In this document: in pieces, positions 43,577 through 56,037 of the stretch
Numbering within the stretch: the first letter of the stretch is position 1
Layout of the letters: each line of letters starts with the position of its first letter
Notes under the pieces: generated by a model
Told to the model about the DNA's origin: nothing
The model's input: only the letters and a program-made list of their open reading frames with translations
The model's database searches: none
Assembly (NCBI GenBank): GCA_032433765.1
Contig: JAVIAB010000059.1
Coordinates: 56,393,103 to 56,457,102 of the forward strand
Source: Megaustenia siamemsis
Lineage: Eukaryota; Mollusca; Gastropoda; Stylommatophora; Ariophantidae
Reading direction: 5' to 3'
DNA length: 64,000 nt
Translations under genes and position numbers: made by a program

Positions 43577-43866
43577 AGTTTTAATGAAAATGTTCTGAAA
43601 GAGGTCAAAGCAAAAAGAGAGCTAATTTCCAATATTAGGAAGCATTTTTTGGCCGTGTAATGAGAAGAGAACAACTGGAATATATTGTAACAACTGGGAA
43701 AGTTGAGGGACGAAGAGATAGAGGAAAGGAAAGAGAAAAAATAACAGACAGCTTAAGAGAATGGCTTGGCAGAAGGTCAACAACAGAAATGATAGATAAC
43801 TGTCGAGATCGAAAGTCGTGGAGAGACATGATCACCTACGCCAGCAGGCCTGCTACTTGATGATGA
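43576..43866 (+). mobile_element. LINE A-8, 3'-terminal fragment
   Basis: Plus-strand terminus of family A: NENVLKEVKAKRELISNIR, the RREQLEYIVTTGKVEGRRD segment, and SLREWLGRRSTTEMIDNCRD. It ends with a short TGATGATGA tail. One deletion breaks the frame near 43640. It lies inside the 46-bp array. Confidence 0.88.
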
Positions 43867-44746
43867 CTGAAGACAAATTCGACTGTAAATAAAGCGATGT
43901 TGTACGCCGGCAACAGTCCCTTTTTGACAAATCAAGTGTTGTGAATGCGACCTTAAAACGTCTAGACTTTATCTGCGCTTTACGTCACATTGTTGCTTTT
44001 CATGGCCGTTGTTGGAATTCCTTGACGCAAGTTATTTCCATTTTACTTATCAATGTAAACTATTTCGTCAGCCGCAGTTTTATCTCTGTACGGAATGTGC
44101 ACAGTGTTTTGTTCGTCTTATGCTGCTTTTACTAGAGTAATCAGAAATCGAAAGGGAGCGAAATTGTGTGTACGACTTTTTTTTGTGTGCTACGTCATCA
44201 TAATGGCTCATCGTATATACCTAGACTCTACACCGCCGTACGCTAATCTTAGGGTCGGTTGTTTGATGTGAGACGGGGATAATCTAACGACTAACTGTGT
44301 GTCTATATGTTCGGAATTGGAGTCAACAACGATGGCCTAACATCATCAAGCGCTCTACTTTTTTTTTTTTTAATATGTCGATCATCATTTTCAAGAGGAC
44401 GTGAACTCCGGTATATGGTGGATAGGCGGCGGTAACAATTGAAGGCTGGCTATGCATGAGAAGTGTTCCTTGTTGCAGTTTCCTCATATTCCAAGTCCGG
44501 CTTGTTGCAGGAGCTACTGAGTTAAGTGCTCTGTGCGCACGGTGAGTTGTGTGTCTCGTCCGTTTTGATCATATTTCGATATTCCAATTGCTTTCGATGA
44601 ATGATGATATCGTATGACAGGGAACAGTTGGCTGTATTCACTTTCTGCACAGTTTCGCCTTATGTCTTGTGGCGTGTGCTGAGACTGCTATTACGGGGAC
44701 TACAGTTACTTTTCTTTGTTTGGGAGATGAGATTCGGATGATTACG
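43867..44746. other. No gene recognised
   Basis: Non-repetitive sequence that forms most of the interruption in the 46-bp array. No motif or convincing open frame. AATAAA-like sequence occurs at about 43887. Confidence 0.5.
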
Positions 44747-44828
44747 CTGGCACGGGCGGTTGAGCAATTATGGATTTTAATTCGTTTGCAGTGATACCGG
44801 GGCCTTCCATAACCAAATAACCAAATGA
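44747..44828 (+). mobile_element. S5 mini-element, copy 2
   Basis: Near-identical to 26326-26405 (ctggcacgggcggttgagca through gccttccataacca), with an (AATAACC)-type tail. No TSD is visible because the right side is the 46-bp array. Confidence 0.7.
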
Positions 44829-44935
44829 CCTGAACCTTTCTCTCGTGTACTCTTGCTTCATCTAACTTATGTAGACTGAATCTTCTGTCATGTACTCTTG
44901 CTTCATCTAACTCCCGTAGACTGAACCTTGCTGTT
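44829..44935. repeat. 46-bp minisatellite, right part (about 2.3 units)
   Basis: Same unit as 43138-43576 with more variation (acttatgtagactgaatctt, ctcccgtagactgaacc). Confidence 0.85.
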
Positions 44936-44984
44936 ACTCTGCTTGTATTCTTGTCCTTGATTATCCCTGAAGAAATTTGATTTG

Positions 44985-45895
44985 GGCTCTTAGTTCTTTG
45001 CCTCTTTCTGATGAAATATGTACTTCACTTTCTGTTTGGTTGGTTTGGTGCCATTAAGTCCGCTGCTGTCTTGTCGGTAACAAAGTGGGAATCTGAGACT
45101 AGCACTGTCCGTGTTCTTTCTATGTTGTCCCCCTTTAAGTTTTTCTTTATGTTCCATAGTCTTCTTGTGTCCTTCTCGAGGTTGATTTTGACTGTTTTTC
45201 CATGCCAACTTTCTCTTATGCTTTTCTTGTTCTTCCTGGTAAAGGTTGCCTTTATCTTGTTGTACAGGATGATGTTTTCATCTGTTGGTTTATTGTCCAT
45301 GTTTTCCCTGCAGCGGCTGAGCTCAGTGTGAGGTTCTTCTAGTTTTGGAGTCCAGAAGGGTTGGTAGTTCTTTCTTCTGCCTCTGGGGATGCTTCCTCTG
45401 CTGCATGGAGAATAATCTCATTGAAAGTCTTGATTTTAGAGTTTAGGCATATTTTCCTTATTTTGATTTTCTTCAAGTCACAATCGACTAGTGAGATAAA
45501 GAACTTCCAGTTTGCTTTCATGGTGTATTTTCAGCTTTGGAGGGGGACATTTCGACATGCAGTCTCTTCTATGTTGTCAGTCGCAATGGCAAGATCTTGG
45601 CTGCTTGTTCTCCGTCAGGAACTTGAGTAATATGAGTGCTCGTCTTTGGGCTTGTTAATTATCACAAGCTGTTCTCTATGACGAAATCTTCAACCTCCGC
45701 GTCCTATACATATTGAGGTCTGGGTGCCCCCAACTTGGAGAGAGAGCGGCTGTTAAAGTTCCCAACAAATATCCAGTTTATATAATTTGGTTTGATGTTT
45801 TTCAAGTTGATATGTTTGTTAAATGGTGAGTAGATGTTAAATATAGTGAGATCACTATGAAATACAGGTATAGATCTGTTTTCGCCTCTATGGCT
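44985..45895 (-). mobile_element. LINE I-1, endonuclease C-terminus and linker (jockey-like)
   Basis: Reading the minus strand from 45895: endonuclease remains (LTIFNIYSPFNKHINLKN, then YINWIFVGNFNSRS, where the usual GDFN Asp is Asn). The post-nuclease linker follows: WKFFISLVDCDLKK, ILHAAEEASPEAEERT, the TRKNKKSIRESWHGKTVK segment and EKDTRRLWN. Then the frame is lost near 44990. The order resembles that of LINE F-1 but the sequence differs. No RT palm is present. Confidence 0.78.
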
Positions 45896-45896
45896 C

Positions 45897-46060
45897 TTTC
45901 TACTAAAGATCTTATGATATATATGACATTGCTCGTTCCCTTACCTCCAACAAAACCACTCTGTTTCATCGCTAATTTCTGGACTGATTTTGTTTCGCAC
46001 TCTTCGCATGATGATTCTTAATATCTTAGTCGTGTGACCCATAAGTCTTATAGCTTCAGC
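45897..46060 (-). mobile_element. LINE A-9, short internal fragment
   Basis: The minus strand gives HTTKILRIIMRRVRNKISPE, matching RT domain 2 to 2a of LINE A-4 (HMTKILLRIIMRRVRNKIKP), and a degenerate IYHKIFSRKS. It is truncated on both sides. Confidence 0.75.
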
Positions 46061-46064
46061 CGCT

Positions 46065-46320
46065 GCCTCTTCAGTACTACTACCTCAGCTACTAACTCTT
46101 CAGTACTACTACTTCAGCTGCAACCTCTTCAGTACTACTACTTCAGCTACTAACTCTTCAGTACTACTACTTCAGCTACTAACTCTTCAGTACTACTACT
46201 TCAGCTGCTACCTCTTCAGTACTACTACTTCAGCTGCTACCTATTCACTGCAACTACTACTACTAGTTCCGCTGCTACCTATTCACTACTGCTACTACGT
46301 CAACTGCAACCTCTTCGTTA
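46065..46320. repeat. 29-bp triplet-rich tandem
   Basis: The unit is close to cttcagtactactacttcag plus ctactaact (starts 29 bp apart, 46151 and 46180). It is degenerate toward 46320. Confidence 0.85.
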
Positions 46321-46529
46321 ATGCTAATGCTTCTTTCACTACCTCTACCACTACTTCCTTCAGCAGTACAACTAATTCAGCTGCTACCTCTTCACATACC
46401 ATTTCAGCTACAACATATTGACTATTTCTGCTATTCTTTCAATATCTCTATCACTACTTCCTTCACTTCAACTACTACATCAGCTACTACCAAATCACTA
46501 CTTTTAATACTTCTTTCAATACATATATC

Positions 46530-47470
46530 TACCACATCGCTATTACTACTACTTTTTCAATACATCTATCTACCACATCGCTACTACTACTACTTCTTTC
46601 AATACATCTATCTAACACATCGCTACTACTACTACTACTTCTTTCAATACATCTATCTACCACATCGCTACTACTACTACATCTTTCAATACCTATACCT
46701 ACCACATCGCTACTACTACTACTTCATTCAATAATATACCCCAACCACATCGCTACTACTACTACTTCTTTCAATACCTCTATCTACCACATCGCAACTG
46801 CTACTACTTCTTTCAATACCTCTATCTACCACATCGCAACTGCTACTACTTCTTTCAATACCTCTATCTACCACATCGCAACTGCTACTACTTCTTTCAA
46901 TACCTCTATCTACCACATCGCAACTGCTACTACTTCTTTCAATACCTCTATCTACCACATCGCAACTGCTACTACATCTTTCAATACCTCTATCTACCAC
47001 ATCGCAACTGCTACTACTTCTTTCAATACCTCTATCTACCACATCGCTACTACTACTACTTCTTTCAATACCTCTATCTACCACATCGCAACTGCTACTA
47101 CTTCTTTCAATACCTCTATCTACCACATCGCAACTGCTACTACTTCTTTCAATACCTCTATCTACCACATCGCAACTGCTACTACATCTTTCAATACCTC
47201 TATCTACCACATCACTACTACTACTACTTCTTTCAATACATCTATCTACCACATCACTACTACTACTACTTCTTTCAATACATCTATCTACCACATCGCA
47301 ACTTCTTTCAATACTTCTATCACTACTTCTTTCAAGACCTCTATCACTACTTCTTTCAAGACCTCTATCACTACTTCTTTCAATACCTCTATCACTACTT
47401 CTACTACTTCTTTCAAGACCTCTATCACTACTTCTTTCACTTCTACTACTCCTCTTTCACTACCTCTGTC
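46530..47470. repeat. 42-bp minisatellite (about 18 units), then a 24-bp variant
   Basis: The unit ctactacttctttcaatacc, tctatctaccacatcgcaac, tg is 42 bp (46801 and 46843). From about 47300 it shortens to a 24-bp form, ctatcactacttctttcaag plus acct. The minus-strand open frame of 14-residue repeats (VVDRGIERSSSSCD) reflects period 42 and has no other support as a gene. Confidence 0.93.
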
Positions 47471-48125
47471 AGTACATCCATCAATACTAACACCATCATC
47501 ACCACAAACTCATCAGAATCTGATACGATTTGATCAACGATAAATCCCCAGCTCATGAACTCGTTAAAAGAATCAATTCAAGTGGAAAGTATATTAGAAA
47601 TCAATCTCTGGATATTTGACTGCGTCTCCTAATTGCAAAACCTCACAGCCGTTAATCTCTATATCAGTCAGTACAGATCGATTCTCCGTTACCTTCTGTT
47701 TGCAAATATCAGAACCATTAGTAGGCTCAACGCTTCAATAGACTGAATTGCTTTCCACTGTTTAAAACTAGACTCTCAAACAGACATCTATGTATTAAAA
47801 TATATTGTTAAAAAACGAGTTTGTTTTATCGCAACTTTGACAAAAAGTGAAGTCTGGGTGTATTTTCCTTCAAGCTAGTATTTGCCTGCATGTTTATTCT
47901 TGCATGAAATTAAATTAAACCAGGGGAGATCATTGTTAAGGGAAGATAAACAATTTCAACATTGATCAGTGCAGCAAAAAAATATAGGAAATCTCTCATT
48001 AAGTACAGAGAGGAAAAAATGGAAATAAAATTAAACACAGAATAGAAGGGATTATGAGAATTAAACGAAGCAGTTTTTATTATTGAAGTGGTAGAATGTG
48101 GAGCAAAATAATAAAACAATATAAT
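47471..48125. other. No gene recognised
   Basis: AT-rich stretch with no supported open frame or repeat. Confidence 0.45.
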
Positions 48126-48137
48126 ACTAGTGTATGT

Positions 48138-48401
48138 AAAAAAAAAAAAAAAGTAAAGAGCCTCCGTCACGCCAAGTGGCGTATAGGGAATATGGTGTTA
48201 GTGACCATAAATTTTACAGATCTTCGGCACTTGATTTTTGGGGTAATTTGGTCGGTATTACGCCTGTGCGGTTTTCCTTTCCCAGAAAAAAATTCCGGTA
48301 TCCATTTAAAGCTGGGTGAACACGGAAGCCGTCGGTTGGGATCGAATCCTACCCCTTGTCCTTTGTAGTCCAGTTCACTAATCACTGAGCTATGGCGGCT
48401 C
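48138..48401 (-). mobile_element. S1 SINE, copy 8
   Basis: Minus-oriented S1 with hairpin cacgccaagtggcgta at left and tRNA-like head at right. Perfect 12-bp TSD actagtgtatgt at 48126-48137 and 48402-48413. Confidence 0.94.
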
Positions 48402-48417
48402 ACTAGTGTATGTGACT

Positions 48418-48733
48418 AACTAGAAATCAATTGGAAATGTTTCAACAAATAAAACAGGGGGATAGGTAAGGTTCTGAGCTGTCACTAGATTTATTTAATA
48501 TGAATAGTGTAATTATTTTACAATCTTTAAGGGGCATGCCTGGAATAACAATTGAGGTTCATAAAATACATAATTTTAGGTATGCAGATGATGCAATCTT
48601 AATCGCTAAGAGTGAAACTGAGTTACAAGAAATGTTAGACATTATAGTGAAGGAAAGCAAAAATAAAGGACTCAGTCTTAACAGCAAAAAGAGAGAAGTA
48701 ATGGTTGCAACAAAGAAAAAGACATCACCGTAA
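48418..48733 (+). mobile_element. LINE A-10, RT palm fragment
   Basis: Short internal piece: NQLEMFQQIKQ-type start, then FRYADDAILIAKSETELQEM with YADD at 48581-48592, MLDIIVKESKNKGLSLNSK and a KREVMVATKKK end. It is cut on both sides. The left side lies 5 bp from the S1 copy 8 TSD. Confidence 0.85.
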
Positions 48734-49879
48734 TGCATAATTTCGTTGTTGTTCCTTGCTAATTCTGCCAATGCATGAGGTTAAAAACTATTTTCTCATT
48801 TGCGTAATTTATTGGCTTAGTCGCTGTCTAGCGATCTCTCAGCCCATGGTAGAATGTGAAGTTCAACTCTAGATGACTTTTGTGTCAAATTTTGCAAAAC
48901 AAAACTACGTCTTGACATTTAGTAAACCTCTGAGTTTTAAAAATGATGCTAACATGAACTCTACAAGTGACAACTCTTTCATAAACTTAATCTGCCACGG
49001 AGCTTGTTCATCATCCTAATCTGGCCCTGTGACAGCCAAATCAAGTTAAGTTTAATTCTATTCATCCACCTTTCCAATAACAGCTAAATTGTCCGCTACA
49101 AAAATGGGCTACTGTTCTTCTGTGTCTGTCTTATAATTATGTTATTGCTATAAACTACTTAATTTATAGATAGCTACTAAGATATCCGACACAAGTTATA
49201 TCTCTATCTCCCAGTATGTGCTATATTCTATCCTTGTCTGTATACTTTTCCACAACGCAGTGGGAAGATAACATCATTGAAAGATCAGGATCACCTTTCC
49301 TCTCATCTCAAAGTTCACGTCTTGATCGTTAAGGTTAGAGAAAAAGTGTGATGACGTCGAGACGAGTACTCCCCAAGACTACCAAGGTTACGGGACACAT
49401 GATGATGATTTGATGCTTTTCTTGCATACTCAACAATTGTCACGTGATCCTGCTGCAAAATCTCGTTGATGCCATAACTTCATCTCACCCTTGATCTGTT
49501 TCAAATAAATCTCAAAACGTTAAAATGTATGTCATCTTTGAATTAGTATCAAAGGTACGCTGTATTAAATCACTCTAGTGACACATGCATAGGGAGTTCC
49601 CGCGCTGGACTACGAGATTCCTGTATACTCATAATTAAGAAAAAAATTCAAAGTAATAATATGTACTCTAGCAGACAAAACTAGTAGTTGTGCATGCAAG
49701 AAATAGAACGTCAGAGGCGTGTGAATAGCCCGCTAGCGGGTGCAACATAGGGAATCTGGCTTTACTCGTATCCTGATGCTTTCTAGTCGATCAAGTTGAT
49801 AAATAAATTGGTACCTGCTGCACTGAGTCTTGGAAAATAATAACAGCGAGAAGGAGCACTATCAATCAACAATATCTAA
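48734..49879. other. No gene recognised
   Basis: The longest stretch without any recognisable element in the right half. It has no convincing open frame, tandem repeat or RNA gene. Confidence 0.5.
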
Positions 49880-50423
49880 CCACCTCTCTTGCTCACTGTC
49901 TGCTTACACTATCACTCTCTAATATCTAATAGATAACCACCTCTCTTGCTCACTATCTGCTTACACTATCACTCTCTAATATCTAATAGATAACCACCTC
50001 TCTTGCTCACAATCTGCTTACACTATCACTCTCTAATATCTATTAGATAACCACATCTCTTGCTCACTGTCTGCTTACACTATCACTCTCTAATATCTAA
50101 TAGATAACCACCTCTCTTGCTCACTGTCTGCTTACACTATCACTCTCTAATATCTATTAGATAACCACATCTCTTGCTCACTGTCTGCTTACACTATCAC
50201 TCTCTAATATCTAATAGATAACCACCTCTCTTGCTCACTATCTGCTTACACTATCACTCTCTAATATCTATTAGATAACCACATCTCTTGCTCACTATCT
50301 GCTTACACTATCACTCTCTAATATCTATTAGATAACCACATCTCTTGCTCACTATCTGCTTACACTATCACTCTCTAATATATAATAGATAACCAGATCT
50401 CTTGCTCTTTATCTGTTGACACT
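49880..50423. repeat. 57-bp minisatellite, left part (about 9 units)
   Basis: The unit aatatctaatagataaccac, ctctcttgctcactatctgc, ttacactatcactctct is 57 bp (49921 and 49978). It is interrupted by LINE E-2 and resumes at 50882. Confidence 0.93.
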
Positions 50424-50881
50424 TCTTCTTCTTCTTTTCTCTTTCACTGATACCTAAAAGGTGTTGTGGTTTACATCATTTGTCGTTCTTGTGCTACTCT
50501 AATTGTCTGAATTAGTGATTTTCCTTTGTCTATGTCACTGCATCTATCCATCTTCTTCTGGGTCTTCCTCTTGGTCTTTTTCCATGCATTCTCGAGAAGA
50601 ACGCCCTTGATGGTGATTGGTAAGGATTCATTCTGACCAGGTGGCCAAACCATTTAAATTGTTGTTGTTGTATATATTCTTGGCAGGGTTTTGTTCCTAC
50701 TATTTTTCTTATGGTTTCATTTGGTATTCTATCTCTTCTTGTGTTGTCTGTTACTTTTCTCAATCATCGCATCTCACGTGTATTGATCTTTCTTAAATGT
50801 GATTTAGAAAGGGTTCATGTTTGACTTTCATAGCATAAAGTTGGTATGAAGATGCTATTTATCATTTGTTGTTTAGCTGGC
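50424..50881 (-). mobile_element. LINE E-2, 3' fragment inside the 57-bp array
   Basis: The minus strand carries MRKVTDNTRRDRIPNETIRK, IVGTKPCQEYIQQQQF, KWFGHLVRMNPYQSPSRAFF and the KRPRGRPRRRWIDAVT segment, then frames broken near 50540. The 3' end has a GAAG-rich tail at 50424. Flanked by a 13-bp repeat, atctgttgacact (50411-50423 and 50882-50894). It extends about 150 bp further 5' than E-1. Confidence 0.92.
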
Positions 50882-51000
50882 ATCTGTTGACACTATCACT
50901 CTCTAATATCTAATAGATAACCACATCTCTAGCCCTTTATCTGTTGACACTATCACTCTCTAATATTTAATATCTAACTATAATAATATCTCTAGCTCTC
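50882..51000. repeat. 57-bp minisatellite, right part
   Basis: Same unit as the left part (actatcactctctaatatct), about two degenerate units, continuing after LINE E-2. Confidence 0.85.
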
Positions 51001-51130
51001 CGACAGATTACACTATGTCTCTCTGATATCTGAACACCTTTCTAGCTCTCCGTCTGTTTGCTTTTACTCTCTAATACCTGAAATTCTCTCTATCCATCTG
51101 TTAACAATATCACTCTCTATTACCTGAACA

Positions 51131-51187
<57 letters not shown>

Positions 51188-51411
51188 TTCTCTTTCAATC
51201 TTTCACCCTATTATACCCTGTATCATCTGATTGTATCTTTCTTTCTCTCAATGTGTTCACAAAACTACTATCCAAAATCTGAACATCTTTCTGTTTCGCT
51301 TAAATTCGCTAATTGATCACACTTTTTGAAATGTATATTGCAATGTCTTTCTCAATTACTTGATATCTATCGAATCTTTGACCACATTTGTGTTGTCTCT
51401 AATGAAGTCAT

Positions 51412-51479
<68 letters not shown>

Positions 51480-51586
51480 TCACACTCACTCACTCATTTT
51501 CTGCCAATCACTTTTAAAACTTTTTTTCACCTTCATATTTAATAATTTGTCTCTTTTTTTAATCTCTTCATTATATTTTCGCTTTC
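51001..51586. other. CT-rich region with (CT)n and (CA)n tracts, no gene
   Basis: It contains (CT)n at about 51129-51181 and a compound (CT)n(CA)n at about 51411-51480. Early parts still show traces of the 57-bp unit (ctctctaatacctgaa). No coding evidence. Confidence 0.8.
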
Positions 51587-52145
<559 letters not shown>

Positions 52146-52477
52146 ACGTCAGGTCGGTTAATTTTACCAGCTACTGCACGTAGTCGACAGTACAACCTGC
52201 GGCTGCCCTTCTGCCTTGCGGGCATGCTCGGTAGAGTAAAAGGTTAAGGGAGGTTACCTTGAAGTAAACCAACAACACTGCCTTGTGAATGAGACTTTTT
52301 CAGTCAAAGGCTAGCGGAGTCAACCTTAAACAAACCAACGGAAGGCAACAGAAAACCACTGTCGTAATTTCTTTGCAAAATCATGAATCGGCACAATAAT
52401 AGATTTCACAACAACGTTAAAGTGGATTAAACGGAATACCCTCGTTCGGTAGGGGACATCATTTGCTACAGGTGAAA
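52146..52477. other. No gene recognised
   Basis: Between the tetranucleotide array and the first base of LINE A-11. No repeat or motif. It is moderately GC-rich near 52190-52230. Confidence 0.5.
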
Positions 52478-55400
52478 CCCGATCGTCATCAAGCTACTGT
52501 AGGCTGTTATAGACTCGTGATGTTCTTTGTTGTATTATAACCTGTAGTTTCTGTATCTTGTATAGTTGTAACTTGTTAAAGGTCACAGCACATCACAACA
52601 TTGATGTTACAACAGGTAGCAGGTAAATTCATGACAGAGTCTTTCTTGTTACAAACAATGATAATCAAGTTTATTGACTTATTCATTTGGCACACATGAT
52701 CTATAGCCTTGGCTGCACTTCTATTAAATTAATGTTCATTAATTTAGGAATAGCTTGGAGGCAATCGCCGGTGACTATAAAGTATTCCAGATTGCACATT
52801 TTAATACAACATTACTCATCAACATGGTTCATCAACTTACGAACTTGTAAGTCTACTTACGACATGTAGAATATATGAAGCACAATTCTTGAATTAATCT
52901 TTCACTGTCTTTCAATGCTACTTCACACTTATAATTATAACTTGATGATTCTTAACTGACTTGGCTAACTCAAGACTTCTACTCTTAACTTTCTAACTGT
53001 TCTGACTCTAATTGTTTCTAAACTGCTTAACTGCTTCTTGTCTAACTTACTGTCTCTGCTTATCTAATGCTAATCTAATTCTGATCTTCTAAAATCTTGT
53101 TCCCCCTGACTAACCTTTCTGACTAACTTACTCATTAATTTTGTTGTGCAGGACTTTAAGTACCCAACTACCCTCTTCTACCTGCAAGATAGTGACCAAT
53201 AAGATCGTCGCAAATTGACCACTCGCGACTCTCATGGTCACCTGAGTTTGTCGCTTGCTCATCATTCTGTGACCAACACCTGAACTCTTTGCCAGATTGA
53301 TGACAACAACTTGTTTCCACGAAATCTCTATGACCTATTTGGAATAATATTATCTCATGACACTGACCTCTCCTGGTAGCTATTTACCTGGCAGAGTAAC
53401 ACCATGAGTCCAGCGCATGCTATCCATGTGGTGGTCACTTACAATAACAACTTGTTGTTGTGAATTGGACAACCCGAGTGGAACATCGTGGAGATCTGTC
53501 AGTAACGCCACGAGCTCACTGTATGGTCACTTTCACAACAACTGGGCGAGTGAAGATTCATGGAAAATCCCCTCAACTATTATGTCCAGGCCAATTCTTG
53601 ACCCTCTCTAACTTAGTTCGGTGGGTGACATTGTTATGTCGGAGGCCCCCATCCCTGCAGACACTGCGCATTTCCACTTCTGTTGCATGGAAAATTCCAT
53701 GGACTCTAAACTCTCATCCTGTCGTCCAATAATTCTACCTCTCTCCTTCCCCACTTCTAGGTACTACCCTTACGTGACTTATAACTTAACTTGTATCTTG
53801 GAAAATTACTGGTTAGCAACTCAGTTAACTGCCCCCATGCTTACACTAGCTTACTCTGTTACATAGGCAAGATACAGGTAAAACAGACTTTGAAGACAGG
53901 TACATGGAATGTAAAAACACTATAGCAACAGAGAAAACTGGAAAACATCAAACAGGAAATGAAAAGGATGGATTTACATTTATTGGGACTGTGCGAAATG
54001 AGATACGCTGGATCACCGGATATATATTATGATGAACATAAAATCATCTATTCTGGAGGTACTGAACACCAAAGAGGAGTAGGTATTATCTTGGATGCTG
54101 AAAGAGCAAGAAAAGTGAAAGGCTTTAGGCCAATATCTGACAGAGTCATTTTAGTGAAGTTGAATGGATGCCAATAAATATAAATCTAATACAAGTTTAT
54201 GCACCAACAGCAGACAGTCTAGAGGAAACTGTTTGTTGATAAATTTTACGATGAGCTTAATATGGAACTTAGTCAGTGCAAACCACATGAGAACATCATA
54301 GTTCTAGTGGATATCAAAGCAAACGTAGGAATGGAAAGAGGTGAGGAAGTTGATGGTTATTATGGCTCAGACGAGATAAATAAAAGAGGTGACAAACTTA
54401 TTGACTGGACAAGAACACACAACATGATGATTGGAAACACCTGGTTTAAGCAACATCCAAGACGTCTGCGGACATGAAAAAGCCCAGGAGACAATGCAAT
54501 TAATCAAATCGATTACATAATGATAAACAGCATATTTAGAAATAGTCTGGTGTGTGTGATAACTAGACCAGGGGCAGATTGCAATAGTGATCAAGTACCA
54601 GTTGTGGAAAAGCTTCGAGTAAAATTAAAAACAGCAAAACGAGCCCCATTTAACATCAAGTTAAATTTAGATTTACTCAAATCAAACAAAAGATGAAAAG
54701 ACAAATATAACATCACAATTAAGAACCGGTATAAAGCAATAGAGAAGGTACAAAGCATTGATGAACAGTGGGAAATGCTAAAATAATCAATGGAACAAAC
54801 ATCAAAAGAGTTCATACCACCAGTGAGGACAAATTCAAGAAAGAAATGGATAATTGGTGACACTTTACAGCTAATGGATACAAACAGAAGAAACTAGGAT
54901 CACAAAGATGAGTACAAAAGATTAAATAAAGAAATTGTAAGAAAATGTAATGAAGCAAAAGAAGCATGACTAAAAGAGAGATGCAAGGGAGATGCTAAAG
55001 CTATATACAAACAAATTGAAGAATTAACAGGAAGAAAAACGCAATCAAAAACTGGATGTTTAAGATCAAAGGAAGAAGAATTGTTGATTGAACAAGAAAG
55101 CATAAGGGAAAGATGGACAGAATCCATTAAAGATCTTTAAAATGGTGAACAAACAGGAGTAGATATTAATGATAATGAAGAAAGGACCAGAAATACTCTT
55201 AGAAGACGTGGAAGACGCCTTGCGCAAAATGAAAACAGGAAAATCTCCCTGACAAGATAATATAACCAAAGAAGAGATTGAAGCCATTGGTGATTTTGAA
55301 ATAGAAATAACAAAAATATTGAATGATATCTACCACAGCGGATATATACCAGACGACCTGTTAAAATCAATATTCATAGCCCTACCAAAGAAATCTGGTG

Positions 55401-55664
55401 CTATGGAATTGATCATCGCACAATAAGCCTTTTGAGTCACATGACTACGATATGTAATGAGAAGGTAACAGCTGGAATATATTCTGATAACTGGGAAAAT
55501 TGAGGGACGAAGAGATAAAGGGAAGCAAAGAGAAAAGATACCAGACAGCTTAAGAGAATGGCTTGGCAGGAGGTCAACAACAAAATGATAAAATAACTGT
55601 CGCGATCGAAAGTTGTGGAGAGACATGATCACCTATGTCAGCAAGCACGGTACTTGATGATGAT
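52478..55664 (+). mobile_element. LINE A-11, 5'-complete but RT-deleted
   Basis: It starts cccgatcgtcatcaagctac, like A-4, then carries about 1.37 kb (52499-53866) absent from A-4. The endonuclease follows: LKTGTWNVKTL, LLGLCEMRYAGSPD, GGTEHQRGVGIILD, NLIQVYAPTA, then QIDYIMI and GADCNSDQVPVV. Two catalytic positions look lost, because GDFN reads VDIK and the final Asp-His reads Asp-Gln. The linker (DRWTES-like, ILNDIYHSGYIPDD) leads to RT domain 2 (ALPKKSGAME), then at about 55440 the sequence jumps to the C-terminal MRR-QLEYI segment. Domains 2a to 5 are gone. Many stops are present. The tail TGATGATGA merges into (TATC)n. Confidence 0.88.
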
Positions 55665-55668
55665 TATC

Positions 55669-55830
<162 letters not shown>

Positions 55831-55838
55831 ATAAGTAA

Positions 55839-55987
55839 GTCTTACTGTCCGCGTCGATTCGTCGTCTGTCTGTATTCCTGCTGTTTCCACTGTCACCTCT
55901 ATACTTCTGAATACATATGATTCTTCACTAGCCTTCTACCTTCGCATCCTTTAGCACCGTCTTTCTTTGTACCGCTTTCTCTTCTTT

Positions 55988-56037
<50 letters not shown>

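Noticed and set aside
46728..47294. 188-residue open frame of VVDRGIERSSSSCD repeats
   Set aside because: Period 42 (14 codons) without stops; it ends where the array changes and has no flanking coding signal.
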